Made by a program: the position numbers and the translations under genes | Source of the DNA: Aegilops tauschii subsp. strangulata | Lineage: Eukaryota > Streptophyta > Magnoliopsida > Poales > Poaceae | Direction: 5' to 3' | DNA: 64,000 nucleotides | NCBI RefSeq assembly: GCF_002575655.3 | Contig: NC_053035.3 | Coordinates: 375,139,792 to 375,203,791, forward strand | Notes under the pieces: model-generated | The model's input: the letters and a program-made list of their open reading frames with translations, nothing else | Databases searched by the model: none | Told to the model about the DNA's origin: nothing | Part shown: in pieces, positions 1 through 10,123 of the stretch | How positions within the stretch are numbered: the first letter of the stretch is position 1 | How the letters are laid out: every line of letters starts with the position of its first letter

Positions 1-1010
1 ATCCGTAGCGATGCTTAATTCCGTCGGAATCATGTTAGCATTAGCTGCATTTATGAAATCTGGCAGATGGATGTCAAAACAAGTTTCCTTACCAGTTTTC
101 GTAAGGAAAGGTTGTATGTGATACAATCAGAAAGGTTTTGTCGATCCTAAGGATGCTAAAAGGTATGCTAGCTCCAGCGATCCTTCCATGGACTAGAGCA
201 AGCATCTCGGAGTCAGAATATACGCTTTGATGGAGTGATCAAAGTTTTTGGGTTTATACAAAGTTTGTTAGAAACTTGTATTTACAATAAAGTGAGTGGG
301 AGCGCTACAACATTTCTGATAAGTATATGTGAATGACATATTGTTGATCCGAAATGATGTAAAATTTCTGAAAAGCATAAAGGGTTGTTTGAAAGGAGTT
401 TTTCAAAGGAAGACCTGGATAAAAGCTGCTTACATATTGGGCATCAAGATCTATAGAGATAGATCAAGACGCCTGATAATACTTTCAAAGAACGCACACC
501 TTGACATGATTTTGAAAGAGTTCAAAATAGATCAGCAAAGAAGGAGTTCTTGGCTGTGTTACAAGGTGTGAGTATTGAGTAAGACTCAAGACCTGACCAC
601 AGCAGAAGAGAGAGAAAGGACGAAGGTCGTCCCCTATGTTTTAGACGTAGGCTCTACAATATGCTATGCTGTGTACCGCACATGGAGTGTGCCTTGCCAT
701 GGGTTGGTCAAGGGGTACAATAGTGATCCGGGAATGGATCACATGACAGCGGTCGAACTTATCCTTAGTATCTAGTGGACTAAGGAATTTTCTCGATTAT
801 GGAGGTGAAAAGGAGTTCGTCGTAAAGGGTTACGTCGATGCGAACTTTGACACTAATCCGGATGACTTTGAGTAGTAAACCGGATTCGTATAGTAGAGCA
901 ATTATTTGAAATGGCTCCAAATAGCGCGTGGTAGCATCCACAAGATGACATAGATATTCGTAAAGCACACACGGATCTGAAAGGTTCAGACCCGTTGACT
1001 AATAACCTCT
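1..1010 (+). pseudogene. copia pol remnant (RT C-terminal part and connection to RNase H)
   Basis: Decayed copia polymerase. Frames interrupted by stops still give recognisable pieces: an RT segment near 60-250 (MDVKT-like, then IYGL/ARAS-like), a segment at 329-571 with ILLIRNDVKFL and AAYILGIKIYRDRS, and at 575-775 the SKTQ...TTAEERER segment that precedes RNase H. The catalytic YVDD box reads Tyr-Val-Asn-Asp at 326-337 and is preceded in the same frame by TGA TAA, so the box is both substituted and out of frame with the upstream RT. The same lesion occurs near 34358 and 43812. Not functional. Confidence 0.85.
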
Positions 1011-1025
1011 CTCACAAGCATAACA

Positions 1026-1185
1026 TGATCAAACCAGAACTCATTGAGTGTTAATCACAGAGATGTGAACTAGATTGTTGACTCTAGTAAACTCTTTGGA
1101 TGTTGGTCACATGGTGATGTGACCTATGAGTGTTAATCACATGGCGATGTGAACTAGATTATTGACTCTAGTGCAAGTGGGAGAC
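1026..1185 (+). repeat. palindromic CACAT..ATGTG repeats before the PPT
   Basis: Three imperfect copies of a short palindromic unit (TCACAT-n4-ATGTGA type) separated by 'gtgttaatcac' and 'attgactctag' spacers, directly before the polypurine tract GCAAGTGGGAGAC (1172-1184). The same block with four copies precedes the PPT of the other two copia elements, near 35070-35220 and 42960-43110. Confidence 0.75.
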
Positions 1186-2901
1186 TGTTGGAAATATGCC
1201 CTAGAGGCAATAATAAATAGGTTATTATTATATTTCCTTGTTCATGATAATCGTTTATTATCCATGCTAGGATTGTATTGATAGGAAACTCAGATGCATG
1301 TGTGGATACATAGACAACACCATGTCCCTAGCAAGCCTCTAGGAGACTAGCTCGTTGATCAATAGATGGTTACGGTTTCCTGACCATGGACATTGGATGT
1401 CGTTGATAACGGGATCACATCATTAGGAGAATGATGTGATGGACAAGACCCAATCCTAAGCCTAGCACAAGATCGTGTAGTTCGTTTGCTCAGAGCTTTT
1501 CTAATGTCAAGTATCAGTTCCTTAGACCATGAGATTGTGCAACTCCCGGATACCGTAGGAATGCTTTGGGTGTACCAAACGTCACAACGTAACTGGGTGG
1601 CTATAACGGTGCACTACAGGTATCTCCAAAAGTGTCTGTTGGGTTGGCACGAATCGAGACTGGGATTTGTCACTCCGTGTAAACGGAGAGGTATCTCTGG
1701 GCCCACTCGGTAGGACATCATCATAATGTGCACAGTGTGACCAAGGAGTTGATCACGGGATGATGTGAGTTACGGAACGAGTAAAGAGACTTGCCGGTAA
1801 CGAGATTGAACAAGGTATAGGGATACCGACGATCGAATCTCGGGCAAGTAACATATCGATTGACAAAGGGAATTGTATACGGGATTGATTGAATCCTCGA
1901 CATCGTGGTTCATCCGATGAGATCATCGAGGAGCATGTGGGAGCCAACATGGGTATCCAGATCCCGCTGTTGGTTATTGACCGGAGAGTCGTCTCGGTCA
2001 TGTCTGCGTGTCTCCCGAACCCGTAGGGTCTACACACTTAAGGTTCGGTGACGCTAGGGTTATAGAGATATTAGTATGCGGTAACCCGAAAGTTGTTTGG
2101 AGTCCCGGATGAGATCCCGGACGTCACGAGGAGTTCCGGAATGGTCCGGAGGTAAAGATTTATATATGGGAAGTCTTATTTTGGTCGCCGGAAAAGTTTC
2201 GCACTTTATCGGTATTGTACCGGGAGTGCCGAAAGGGGTCCGGGGGTCCACCAGCCCCGGGGGGGCCACATGGGCTGTGGGGGGTGCGCCTTGGCCTATA
2301 TGGGCCAAGGGAACCAGCCCCAAGAGGCCCATGCGCCAACAGATAAGATAAACGGAGAGTCCTAAAGGGGGAAGGCACCTCCGAGGTGCCTTGGGGGGGA
2401 AGGACTCCTCCCTGGCCGCACCCTTCCTTGGAGGAAGGGCCAAGGCTGCGCCCCCCCTCTCCCTTGGCCCTATATATAGTGGGGGGAAGGGAGGGCAGCA
2501 ATATCCTAGCCCCTGGCGCCTCCCTCTCCCTCCCGTGACACCTCTTCCTCCCCGCTTGCGCTTGGCGAAGCCCTGCCGGGATCCCGCTACTTCCACCACC
2601 ACGCTGTCGTGCTACTGCATCTCCATCAACCTCTCCTCCCCCCTTGCTAGATCAAGAAGGAGGAGACGTTGCTGCTCCGTACGTGTGTTGAACGCGGAGG
2701 CGCCGTCCGTTCGGCGCTAGGATCATCGGTGATTTGGATCACGACGAGTACGACTCCATCAACCCCGTTCTCTTGAACGCTTCCGCTCGCGATCTACAAG
2801 GGTATGTAGATGCAGTCCCCTTCCCCTCGTTGCTAGATTACTCCATAGATTGATCTTGGTGATGCGTAGAAAATTTTGAATTTCTGCTACGTTCACCAAC
2901 A
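1186..2901 (+). repeat. copia 3' LTR (BARE1/Angela type)
   Basis: 1716 bp LTR bounded by TGTTGG...CCAACA. It holds the usual copia LTR layout: an A/T-rich first half, a G/C-rich second half with a TATA-like TATATATA at about 2470, and the 3' end abutting gypsy LTR sequence. ORFs that can be drawn inside it on both strands are not genes. Confidence 0.9.
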
Positions 2902-3616
2902 GTAATACCCTACTCCAGTGTGGTGGTGGTGGATTGCCTCTTGGGCTGAGGATGAACAGTAAAGGGGAAGAACAGCCTCCTGAGGACAGGTGTTCTTGTG
3001 CTTGGTGAACTAGTGTGAGTGAGGATGATCGGAATCCGTCCTCCTATGGTGGTGGCTAGTCCTATTTATAGAGGCCCCGGTCCTCTTCCCAAATATCGAC
3101 CGGGAAGGGATCCCACAACGGCCAATTTGAAAGGGGACAGCTAGTACAGCTTATCCTGACAAAAGTAGTCTTCGTCTGCCAAAGGCTCTGGTGGTGACGT
3201 CGTCTTGGGCTCCATGGTGACCTCGGTCCTACCGTCCTGCTGGTCTTGGTCTTGTTGCACCGATAAGGAAACCTTTGCTTCATGCCTCGGTACTCCTCGC
3301 CTGCGCTTGCCTCCGTAGCACCAAAGAGGAAACAAGGACACTGTACGCGCTGGCGCCCGCCTGGTCTCGATCGTCATGGCTCACTTCACGAGAACCTCGC
3401 GAGGTTTGCCCTGCCTTGATCTCTCCGCCCCTCGCGAGCCAGCCTGGCGAGGCCGCTCCCGAGGAGGTCTTGTGTCGTCCGCCTCGCGAGGCTTGGCCCC
3501 TCGCGAGGGTCTTGAAAGCTTGTTGGTGAAGATGGGCCGTACGGGCCCGCTCGCAGAGCCACGCCGTGGGCCGCAGGCAGGCAAGTCTGGGGACCCCCGT
3601 TCCCAGAACGCCGACA
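2902..3616 (-). repeat. gypsy 3' LTR, truncated by copia insertion
   Basis: Closely matches the right LTR from about 9397 to 10123. On the plus strand it ends ...CCGACA at 3616, so on the minus strand the LTR starts TGTCGG. The remaining part (about 170 bp) lies beyond the copia element, outside the window. Confidence 0.88.
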
Positions 3617-3636
3617 GTAGCCCCCGGGCCCAAGGT
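3617..3636 (-). other. polypurine tract of the gypsy element
   Basis: On the minus strand the bases just before the 3' LTR read GGGCCCGGGGGCTAC, a purine-rich primer site for plus-strand DNA synthesis. Its position next to TGTCGG fixes both the element's orientation and the LTR border. Confidence 0.75.
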
Positions 3637-3859
3637 GCGCTCGGGCTTGGCTACGAGGCGAAGCCAAAGGGCAAGTGCGGAGCGCCGTGGGCCCCAATAG
3701 CATGCGGCCTTGGTCGACGCGTGGCGGTTGATTGGACGTGGGCGTCTCCGCTTCCCCACGCTGCCTCGGCAACTGCCCGACTTGACAAGTCCCTGCGACA
3801 TGCAAGGAAAAACCATCATTACCTGTGATCATGGGGGGCGCTGGTTGGCCTTCTCCTGC

Positions 3860-3867
3860 TATAAATG
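3860..3867 (+). promoter_or_regulatory. TATA box of the antisense gene
   Basis: TATAAATG followed by GGGAGGGG and, about 30 bp later, a pyrimidine-rich leader (CTCTTCACATTCC), the layout of a plant core promoter reading rightwards, opposite to gag. It lies 244 bp from the LTR border. A matching TATAAATA with the same G-rich tail lies 234 bp inside the second Tat-like element (53497). An ATG in good context (CCACCAATGGCG) follows at 3946. Confidence 0.6.
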
Positions 3868-3945
3868 GGGAGGGGGGCAGAGCCCCCGTCGCCCATCTCT
3901 TCACATTCCGCTCGCTTCTCTCCCTTTGCTCCATTGCCGCCACCA

Positions 3946-4754
3946 ATGGCGTCCATCTGAAGGTTTTCTGCTGCGAAGGAAAGACCCCCCTCGACGGGCC
4001 GGGGCCGCTCCCGCCGAAGAAGAGGCCGGTCCACCGTAGCGACGCGGCTGCGATGCAGGTGGTGACGAGGCCTTGGTGCGAGCGGCCTCCTCCTGGGTAC
4101 CCGTTGCCCTTGTACGCCCAAGCCGAGGGTTTAGGTGGGAGAAGCGGCGAGCGGCGTCGCCCTCGCCATGGTCGCGGCAGCCAGGCCGCGGTGATGCGCT
4201 CCGTCGCCCCAGGAGTCCATGTCGTGGACTCCTCGCGCGAACTGGTGCTGTGGGCGGCGATGCCTCCACGCTCCTAGATTTGCTTCCCACGGTTCTTCTC
4301 TGACGTGATGCCGCCGAGGGGACCCCTCGAGCTTTGGCTGCAGCACGCCGACTGCGACGCGCCGGCGACTGGAGCGGAGGTTGAAGCCGTCTCCTCGGGC
4401 AAGATCTTCATGACCCGAGGCTGGGGTGAGATCGCCCGAGTGTGCCGTGCGGAGGGCGCCCTTGCGATCCACTTCGAGTATGACGGCGCCTCCACGCTGT
4501 TCTTCAAGGTTTTCGACGCAGAAGGCCGCCGCCTGGAGTGTTGCTCCGGGAGGGGTCATCAGGTTGACGCCGCAGCAGGGGCAGGGCCTGTTGTCCGCGT
4601 CACCAGCGGCTCCTCTGGAAGCCGCATCGACGCTTGGGAGTCCAGCGATTCTCCCGAGCTCTACGAGACTCCGGAGACGAGTGACGACAGCTACGTGCCC
4701 CCAAGCTCCCGCCGAGCCCGGAGCAGGGCCGCAGCGTCCGGCCGCCGCCGCTGA
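3946..4754 (+). pseudogene. antisense B3-domain-like gene carried by the gypsy element
   Basis: Gene-like unit opposite to gag-pol. The supported part is the 149-codon ORF 4305-4754. It contains KIFMTRGWGEIARV, then EYDGASTLFFKVFDAEGRRL, the pattern of the C-terminal half of a plant B3 DNA-binding domain (Gly-Trp helix, Tyr-Asp-Gly turn, FxVKVFD strand). An acidic Ser/Glu/Asp stretch and a basic Arg/Ala tail follow. The same frame is open upstream from 3825 except for a TAG at 4275, just before a CFPRFF-like segment that could start the B3 domain. The good-context ATG at 3946 is in another frame and stops after four codons, so the 5' part is broken or mis-assigned. B3 proteins are plant transcription factors; a role for this copy is inference. 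Confidence 0.55.
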
Positions 4755-4939
4755 TCTGGATCGGGTTGGCGCCGGCCTCTGGTGGCCCACTGTTGATGAT
4801 GGCGTCAGCCGCATGGGCGTGTGTAGATAGGACTCCTTGAGGCTTTTCCCTTTTGTTTCCTGCGAAGAGTCGAGAGGTACCCCGTGGGGGCGTGTAAAGG
4901 GTCCGTAATGTCTTTTGTCAATATTATCCTTGTTATGAA
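4755..4939 (+). other. putative 3' region of the antisense unit
   Basis: Short non-coding stretch between the end of the B3-like ORF and the tandem repeats, with T-rich segments (CCCTTTTGTTTCC) and no clear AATAAA. I see no gene in it. Confidence 0.4.
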
Positions 4940-5600
4940 CTTGCGCGGGCGCGAGTCCTGCTTCAGCTTGGTCTCCCCTTTCTATCCTCGCGACGACTTG
5001 GTGCTCTACGCTGACAGGTCCCGGTCCCCAGGCAGGCTGCAGCCGTCGCTGGTATGCCAGGTCGCGTGCCGTGGTCAAGGCTAGGAGGTGAGCGGCTCGA
5101 GGTCCAGTAAGAGTTCCTGAGGCGCGATGGTCAGGAGGTCCCCTTTAGCGCTCAAGCAGCCGTCGGGAGGTAAGAAAGGGGGGTGACGTTGCCGCAGCAG
5201 GGCTACGGCTAGTGTGGTTCCTAGGCCTTAGCGGTTTTAGCCAACCCGGGCGCGAGACTTATCTTGACGGTCCGGAGTCGATTCCTCGCGAAGCGCGGGC
5301 TTGTGCGCAGGCGGTCGTAGCTTAGCCAGGTCGGGCCCGTACAAGTCTTCCTCTCCTCCCACGCTCTCCTTTGTGCCCTACGTCCTCAGGTCCCGGCCCT
5401 CGAGCGAGCTCAACCGCCACTGGTATGCCAGGTCGCGATACCGTGGTCAAGGCCAGGGGGTGAGAGCTGGAGAGCCAGTAAGAGCTCCTGAGTCATGATG
5501 CTTAGGAGCCTCCCTTTTAACACGCAAGCGAATCGCATGGGAGAAGAGGGAGCTCGCGGTGCCGCCTCCGTCATCCTCAGGGGATTTCTACAAGCCAGCA
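4940..5600. repeat. ~372 bp tandem repeat, about two copies
   Basis: Two diverged copies in direct orientation. The segment starting CAGGTCCCGG at about 5014 recurs at about 5386, including TGGTATGCCAGGTCGCG, CGTGGTCAAGG and CCAGTAAGAG, each displaced by about 372 bp. Both copies are preceded by a GGGCGCGAG motif. Tandem repeats between pol and the 3' LTR are typical of Tat-lineage elements and have been described as seeds of satellite DNA. Confidence 0.75.
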
Positions 5601-5856
5601 CAAGGAGAAACACGGCTTGCCATTACGGTTGCCGGTCTGCCACCGGTTGCTTCGCGAGGAGATGAAGGCACTGAGGGCCCGATGAGGTGACGTGCGCGGG
5701 GCATGCCGCGAGCCAGAGCTCGACTGCTCAGGTTTCTCGACGTTGCCGGGATGGACCCGAGCACAAGCGCCGTGCCAGCGTGAGCAGCTCCCGTGGTGGG
5801 TGACAATCGAGCAGGTGATAGTCATAGATAGATTAAGCATGGAAAGCAAACTGGCT

Positions 5857-6035
5857 TAAGTAAACGCAGGGGAAATACCTGCCACTGGGTCAGGCCCGAG
5901 CGGCTTGGGGATGATGCAGCCCGAGGGGCGCCCCAACAAGGTAAGCTAAAGACATAGGAAAGGGATACAGCCGCAGGGACGGACCCACGCGACCTGGGAA
6001 TGATGTGGCCCTGAGGACGCTCCCAGCTAAATAAA
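5857..6035. repeat. ~98 bp short tandem repeat
   Basis: Two copies of a unit with TGGGGATGATGCAGCCC (near 5907) and TGGGAATGATGTGGCCC (near 5996), each followed by GAGG.CGC.CCCA and TAAG/TAAA. It lies between the 372 bp repeats and the RT remnant. No ORF of interest. Confidence 0.6.
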
Positions 6036-6111
6036 CTTGGAAAATGTCACCTGGTTCTGTTGATGAAGGGATGTTGGGGCAGCTGAAGGTACGCGGCGAA
6101 GGGGTTGCTCC

Positions 6112-6657
6112 TCACGAGCCACCGGGGCCCTGAGCCTCGGGAGGCTCTGGGGGTCCAGGCGGTTCCTTAAGGACCGTCTCCATCTCTGTCAGGACGGCGT
6201 GGTGCCTGACCTCCTGAGATGCCAGGACACGCCGCAGGTTGCGCTGATAGGTGAATGCCACGCTCGGCGGGCCAAAAGGCATGCGAACGTAGTTGTGCGG
6301 TGGGCCCTCGCAGCGTCCCACGCGCGAAGGCCAGAAAAGCTCCTGAGATGCGGCCCGGTTGAGCCCTGGGATGTCGACGCAGACGCGCAGCCCGGCATCC
6401 TCGCCTGGATGGGGAGCTGCGCCCGGTGAGCGGCGGTCGCCGCGCATGGCTCTCGCGTCCTGCAGTTCCTGAGTGGTCTTGGCGATGAACTCCTGAGTGT
6501 TGGGCGCCCCTCGCCCTGTATCCTCCCGAGGAAGACGTGCCGCGAAGCACGCCTCCAAGTGGTGCCCGAGCGCCTCCCTCGTGACGTTGGAAAGGTCTGA
6601 GGCCCTCCGGAAGAGAGCCCCCGAGCCCTGCCCAAGGAGGACGCCGGGCGCGCCTTC
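6112..6657 (-). pseudogene. truncated gypsy reverse transcriptase
   Basis: In the same frame as gag and protease but separated from the latter by a stop near 6658. Recognisable pieces: the pre-RT segment (REALGHHLEACFAARLP), an RT motif (RVCVDIPGLNRA, compare VDxxxLN) and then directly HNYVRMPFGPPSVAFTYQRNL (compare MPFGLxNAxxTYQR). About 50 residues containing the first catalytic Asp (the GYHQI-type region) are missing between them. The frame ends in a Pro/Glu-rich tail before the YVDD box. RNase H and integrase are absent. Catalytically dead. Confidence 0.8.
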
Positions 6658-7413
6658 CTATGCGAGGGAGGGAGGCGCCCTAGGTGCGGGCGCTGATCCT
6701 GACGAGGTACCTTTCGCGACGCCACCCTCCTGAGGTCCTGCACGTAGTAGCTGCCTCTTCTTCTTGGGGACAACCTCAGGAGAGTATCGAGCTGCACTGT
6801 TGTCGGGGTCTTCGATCGACGCTGCTTGGAAGGCGCGCTCGAGGGAGCACACCGCATCTCTTTCTTCGCAGGGGACTGTGATGATCCCGCCGCTCCCTGG
6901 CATCTTGAGGATGTTGTAACCGTGGTGCGTCACCCCCATGAACTTGGCCAGGGCTAGATACCCGAGGATGGCATTGTACGGCAGACGGATGTGTGCGACA
7001 TCGAAGTCGATGAGCTCGGTGCAGTAGTTGTTGCGTTCTCCGAAGGTGACAGAGAGGCGGACCTGCCCTATCGGTGTGGTGGAACCGTCGGTCACTCTTG
7101 AGAAAGGCTTGGTAGGCTGAAGCTGATCGTAGGGCACTTGAAGGTTGACGAACGTGTCGACGGACAAGACGTTGAGTCCCGCGCCGCCGTCGATGAGGGT
7201 CTTGGTGACTTGTAAGTTGTTGATGACGGGCGAACAAAGCATCGGGAGGACACCAGCAGTGGCCGCACACTTAAGCTGATCTGCCGAACTGAAAGTGATG
7301 GCGCACTTGGACCACCTGAGCGGGCGTGTGGCCTCGAGCTTGGGGAGGACTGCGTTCACCTCGCGGGCAAACTGCTTGAAGATCCGCTGTGAGGCTGGGG
7401 CTTGAGCCCCGCC
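6658..7413 (-). pseudogene. gypsy aspartic protease domain
   Basis: Continues the gag frame after one in-frame TAG at 7414-7416. It contains LIDGGAGLNVLS at about 7165-7200, matching the retropepsin active-site loop (D-T/S-G-A) but with Gly after the catalytic Asp. LPYNAILGYLALAKF follows, the usual second hallmark (YNAILGR.xL). Role in the parent family: processing of the Gag-Pol polyprotein. A stop at 6658 and the defective RT downstream make this copy inactive as part of a polyprotein. Confidence 0.8.
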
Positions 7414-9153
7414 CTAGATGCAGGCGATAGCACGCGGCTCCTGGAAGCCCCCAGCCCCCTCGTCTTGATGGTGGTCATCGTTCCTTCTTGGTGGTGGCGG
7501 CAGCGGAGGAAGCCCAGCATTGCCCTGAGGACGGTCCTCGCGAGGTTGATCCCTCCAGGCACCCTCGCGAGGCTGATCCTGCCAGCGGTCCTCACGTGGC
7601 CGGTCGCGCCACTCCTGGCATGAGCCACGGTCATCCCAGTGTCCTCCGCCACGTCCTCCTCCTCGGCCGTAGCCCCGGTCGTTGCGCTCGGGGCGTCGAC
7701 CGAAGCGTCCATCGCGAATGGCCCTGAGCTCCTGACAATCGTTGGTGTTGTGGCTGTGCACGTTGTGGAAGGCGCAGAATGGTCGGCTGCTCTTGGATGA
7801 CTCGGGCTGGTCCCTGCCGCGCTTCGAGTCCGGCTCTGCCGCGAGCACGGCTGCTCCCTTGCGCTTCACTTCCTTGGCCTTGGCTTTCTTCTCCTCCAGG
7901 TCGGCAGCTGGGAGCTTGAGAAGGGAAAGGCGCCCTTCCTCAGCCCTCGCGCACTTGGTCGCCAGGTTGAACAGCTCCAGGGATGTGCACAGCTCCTCGT
8001 GGATGGCGAGCTCCTCCTTCATTTTGACGTCGCGGACGCCATCGGAGAACGCCGAGATGATGGCATCGTCCGTCACCTTGGGGATCTTGAGACGAACATT
8101 GTTGAAGCGCTGGATGTACTTCTGGAGGGTCTCTCCTGGTTGTTGCTTGACGCGGCGCAGATCACCCGAGGCCAGGAGGCGGTCGCGAGTGTCCTGGAAG
8201 TTGGCGACAAAGCGGTCGCGCATCTCGTCCCAGGAGGAGATCGAGCCTGGAGGCAGGTTCAGGAGCCACGAACGAGCGCCGTCTTTGAGTGCCATGGGGA
8301 ACCAGTTCGCCATAACTTTCTCGTCGCCGTTGGCCGCCTCGATGCTCAGCTTGTAGAGCTGCAGGAACTCCGCGGGGTCGGGGGTGCCGTCGTAGTGCGG
8401 AGGCAGGTCTGGCTTGAACTTGCTTGGCCAGGCGACGCTACGCAACTCGGGGGTGAAGGTGCGGCAACTGGCTGTGCTCACCGGGGCCCGTCTTGGAGGT
8501 GGAGCTTGGTCTTGGCGCCCGCGCGCCGCCATGGCAAGCGGCGAGGGGCCCTGCTGCAGCAAGCGATCCTGACGCGGCGGTGCGGGGAGCGGTGGAGCAT
8601 TCTCTTGCGGACGAGGGACTTCTTGGCAGCTTCCTTCTTCGCGCACGGGCGCCGGACGCGGTGGGTCGCGCCGCGGAGCCGCGCGCCTTGGCGCCAGGGC
8701 GCCGTCTTGGTGCAGAGGTGGTGGAGGTGCTCCGTGAGCTACGTCGCCCGTAGCTGGCGGTGGACGAGGCAGCGAGAGGGACGGTGCGGGGGAGCCCCCT
8801 GCGGCGCTGACAAGCTCGGCGATGCGGTCCAGCCAGTCCTCGTAGAGGTCGTCGATGGGGCGGTAGCGCAGGAGTTCGCGCGCCATGCATAGCGCAACCT
8901 GCGCGTCCATGGAAGCGCGACGGGCGTGAGACGACGAGCCGGCCGGGGTCAGCGATGGAGTGGCGGTGCGGCCGTCCCGCCGCACCGAGGGGTGTAGCGA
9001 GGAGGCTTGCTGCTTGTTTCCCGCCAGGCCGGTGGCGGCGTTGGCGGCAGGCGACGGAGAACGACGAGGTGGCCCACCGACGGGAGCCGTCTGGGCGACG
9101 CGGGTGGCGAGGGCAGTCCGGCGCTCAGCGCGAGCTCGGCGAGCGTCCACCAT
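7414..9153 (-). CDS. gag: gypsy Gag (capsid/nucleocapsid) polyprotein
   Basis: Uninterrupted 579-codon ORF starting at the first ATG after the PBS. N-terminal third: Ala/Pro/Arg-rich. Middle: the retrotransposon Gag domain (about residues 240-400; key pieces KFKPDLPPHYDGTPDP, WFPMALKDGARSWLLNLP, GETLQKYIQRFNNVR). C-terminal: a Lys-rich stretch, then a variant zinc knuckle CAFHNVHSHNTNDC near residue 460, and a Gly/Arg/Asp-rich tail. In the family this protein forms virus-like particles and binds element RNA. It is the only intact long ORF of the element. Large ORFs on the opposite strand over this region are shadows. Confidence 0.85.
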   Translation of the reverse strand: MVDARRARAERRTALATRVAQTAPVGGPPRRSPSPAANAATGLAGNKQQASSLHPSVRRDGRTATPSLTPAGSSSHARRASMDAQVALCMARELLRYRPIDDLYEDWLDRIAELVSAAGGSPAPSLSLPRPPPATGDVAHGAPPPPLHQDGALAPRRAAPRRDPPRPAPVREEGSCQEVPRPQENAPPLPAPPRQDRLLQQGPSPLAMAARGRQDQAPPPRRAPVSTASCRTFTPELRSVAWPSKFKPDLPPHYDGTPDPAEFLQLYKLSIEAANGDEKVMANWFPMALKDGARSWLLNLPPGSISSWDEMRDRFVANFQDTRDRLLASGDLRRVKQQPGETLQKYIQRFNNVRLKIPKVTDDAIISAFSDGVRDVKMKEELAIHEELCTSLELFNLATKCARAEEGRLSLLKLPAADLEEKKAKAKEVKRKGAAVLAAEPDSKRGRDQPESSKSSRPFCAFHNVHSHNTNDCQELRAIRDGRFGRRPERNDRGYGRGGGRGGGHWDDRGSCQEWRDRPREDRWQDQPREGAWRDQPREDRPQGNAGLPPLPPPPRRNDDHHQDEGAGGFQEPRAIACI

Positions 9154-9205
9154 CGATGCGACGAAGCGATGGGACGCGGATCGACGGAAGAAAAACTCCG
9201 GCGCA

Positions 9206-9223
9206 CCCCTACCTGGCGTGCCA
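9206..9223 (-). other. primer-binding site (PBS) of the gypsy element
   Basis: On the minus strand TGGCACGCCAGGTAGGGG begins two bases after the LTR end (..CCGACA). TGG at the 5' end matches a tRNA CCA tail. The cognate tRNA was not identified. It fixes the 5' LTR as the right-hand copy. Confidence 0.75.
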
Positions 9224-9225
9224 AA

Positions 9226-10123
9226 TGTCGGATCTCAGGTTCCGGCAAAACCCTTAAGGTTCGAACTCTGGGGTGCGCGCGAAGATCCCCCCCTCGCAGA
9301 TCACGCCCTCTCACGCTTCGCGATCTCTGGGCTAGCTCGACGAACTCACAACACAAGGGACACAAGATTTATACTGGTTCGGGCCACCATTGTGGTGTAA
9401 TACCCTACTCCAGTGTGGTGGTGGTGGACTGCCTCTTGGGCTGAGGATGAACAGTACAAGGGGAAGAACAGCCTCCTGAGGAGAGGTGTTCTTGTGCTTG
9501 GTGAACTGGTGTGAGTGAGGATGATCGGAATCCGTCCTCCTATGGTGGTGGCTAGTCCTATTTATAGAGGCCCCGGTCCTCTTCCCAAATATCGAGCGGG
9601 AAGGGATCCCACGACGACCAATTTGAAAGGGGACAACTAGTACAGCTTATCCTGACAAAAGTAGTCTTCGCCTGCCAAAGGCTCTGGTGATGACGTCGTC
9701 TTGGGCTCCACGGTGACCTCCGTCCTACCGTCCTGCTGATCTTGGTCTTGTTGCACCGATAAGAAAACCTTTGCTTGACGTCTCGGTACTCCTCGCCTGC
9801 GCTTGCCTCCTTAACACCAAAGAGGAAACAAGGACACTGTACGCGCTGGCGCCCGTCTGGCGTCCGCCTAGTCTCGATCGTCATGGCTCACGTTACGAAA
9901 ACCTCGCGAGGTTTGCCCTGCCTTGATCTCTCCGCCCCTCGCAAGCCAGCCTGGCGAGGCCGCTCCCGAGAAGGTCTTGTGTCGTCCGCCTCGCGAGGCT
10001 TGGTCCCTCGCCAGGGTCTTGAAAACTTGTTGGTGAAGATGGGCCGTACGGGCCCGCTCGCAGAGCCACGCCGTGGGCCGCGGGCAGGCAAGTCTGGGTA
10101 CCCCCGTTCCCAGAACACCGACA
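9226..10123 (-). repeat. gypsy 5' LTR, complete
   Basis: 898 bp, terminal inverted TGTCGG...CCGACA. It contains TTTATACTGGTTCGGGCC at about 9369, a motif also present as TTTATACTAGTTCGG in the 52738 LTR, which supports one lineage. A TATA-like TATTTATAG lies near 9558. The right flank is TACGC; the matching left flank is outside the window. Confidence 0.88.

Larger units (their letters stand above)
1..2901 (+). mobile_element. BARE1/WIS/Angela-type copia element, 3' part
   Basis: Right-hand part of a Ty1/copia element: degenerate RT-RNase H coding sequence followed by a complete 3' LTR. The LTR starts TGTTGGAAATATGCCC and ends TTCACCAACA, as in BARE1/WIS/Angela of Triticeae. It is inserted in the LTR of the adjacent gypsy element: sequence after 2901 (GTAATACCCTACTCC) is colinear with the gypsy LTR near 9397, so the target duplication is probably GTAAT. 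The 5' half lies left of the window. Confidence 0.9.
2902..10123 (-). mobile_element. Tat-like Ty3/gypsy element, internally deleted, with antisense gene
   Basis: Minus-strand gypsy element. The 5' LTR is on the right (9226-10123) and the 3' LTR on the left is cut by the copia insertion. Order along the minus strand: LTR, PBS, gag, protease, truncated RT, a repeat-rich spacer, a gene-like unit on the opposite strand, PPT, LTR. Extra antisense ORFs between pol and the 3' LTR and tandem repeats in that spacer are known for the Tat lineage. No YVDD box, RNase H or integrase is present, so the copy is non-autonomous. By eye the LTRs differ by roughly 3-4%. Confidence 0.85.

Noticed and set aside
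2060..2602. 180-codon minus-strand ORF in the copia LTR
   Set aside because: Lies wholly in the G/C-rich part of an LTR, with no domain and a competing ORF on the other strand.
7999..8892. 297-codon plus-strand ORF opposite gag
   Set aside because: Shadow of the gag ORF in G/C-rich sequence; gag has clear domain motifs and this frame has none.
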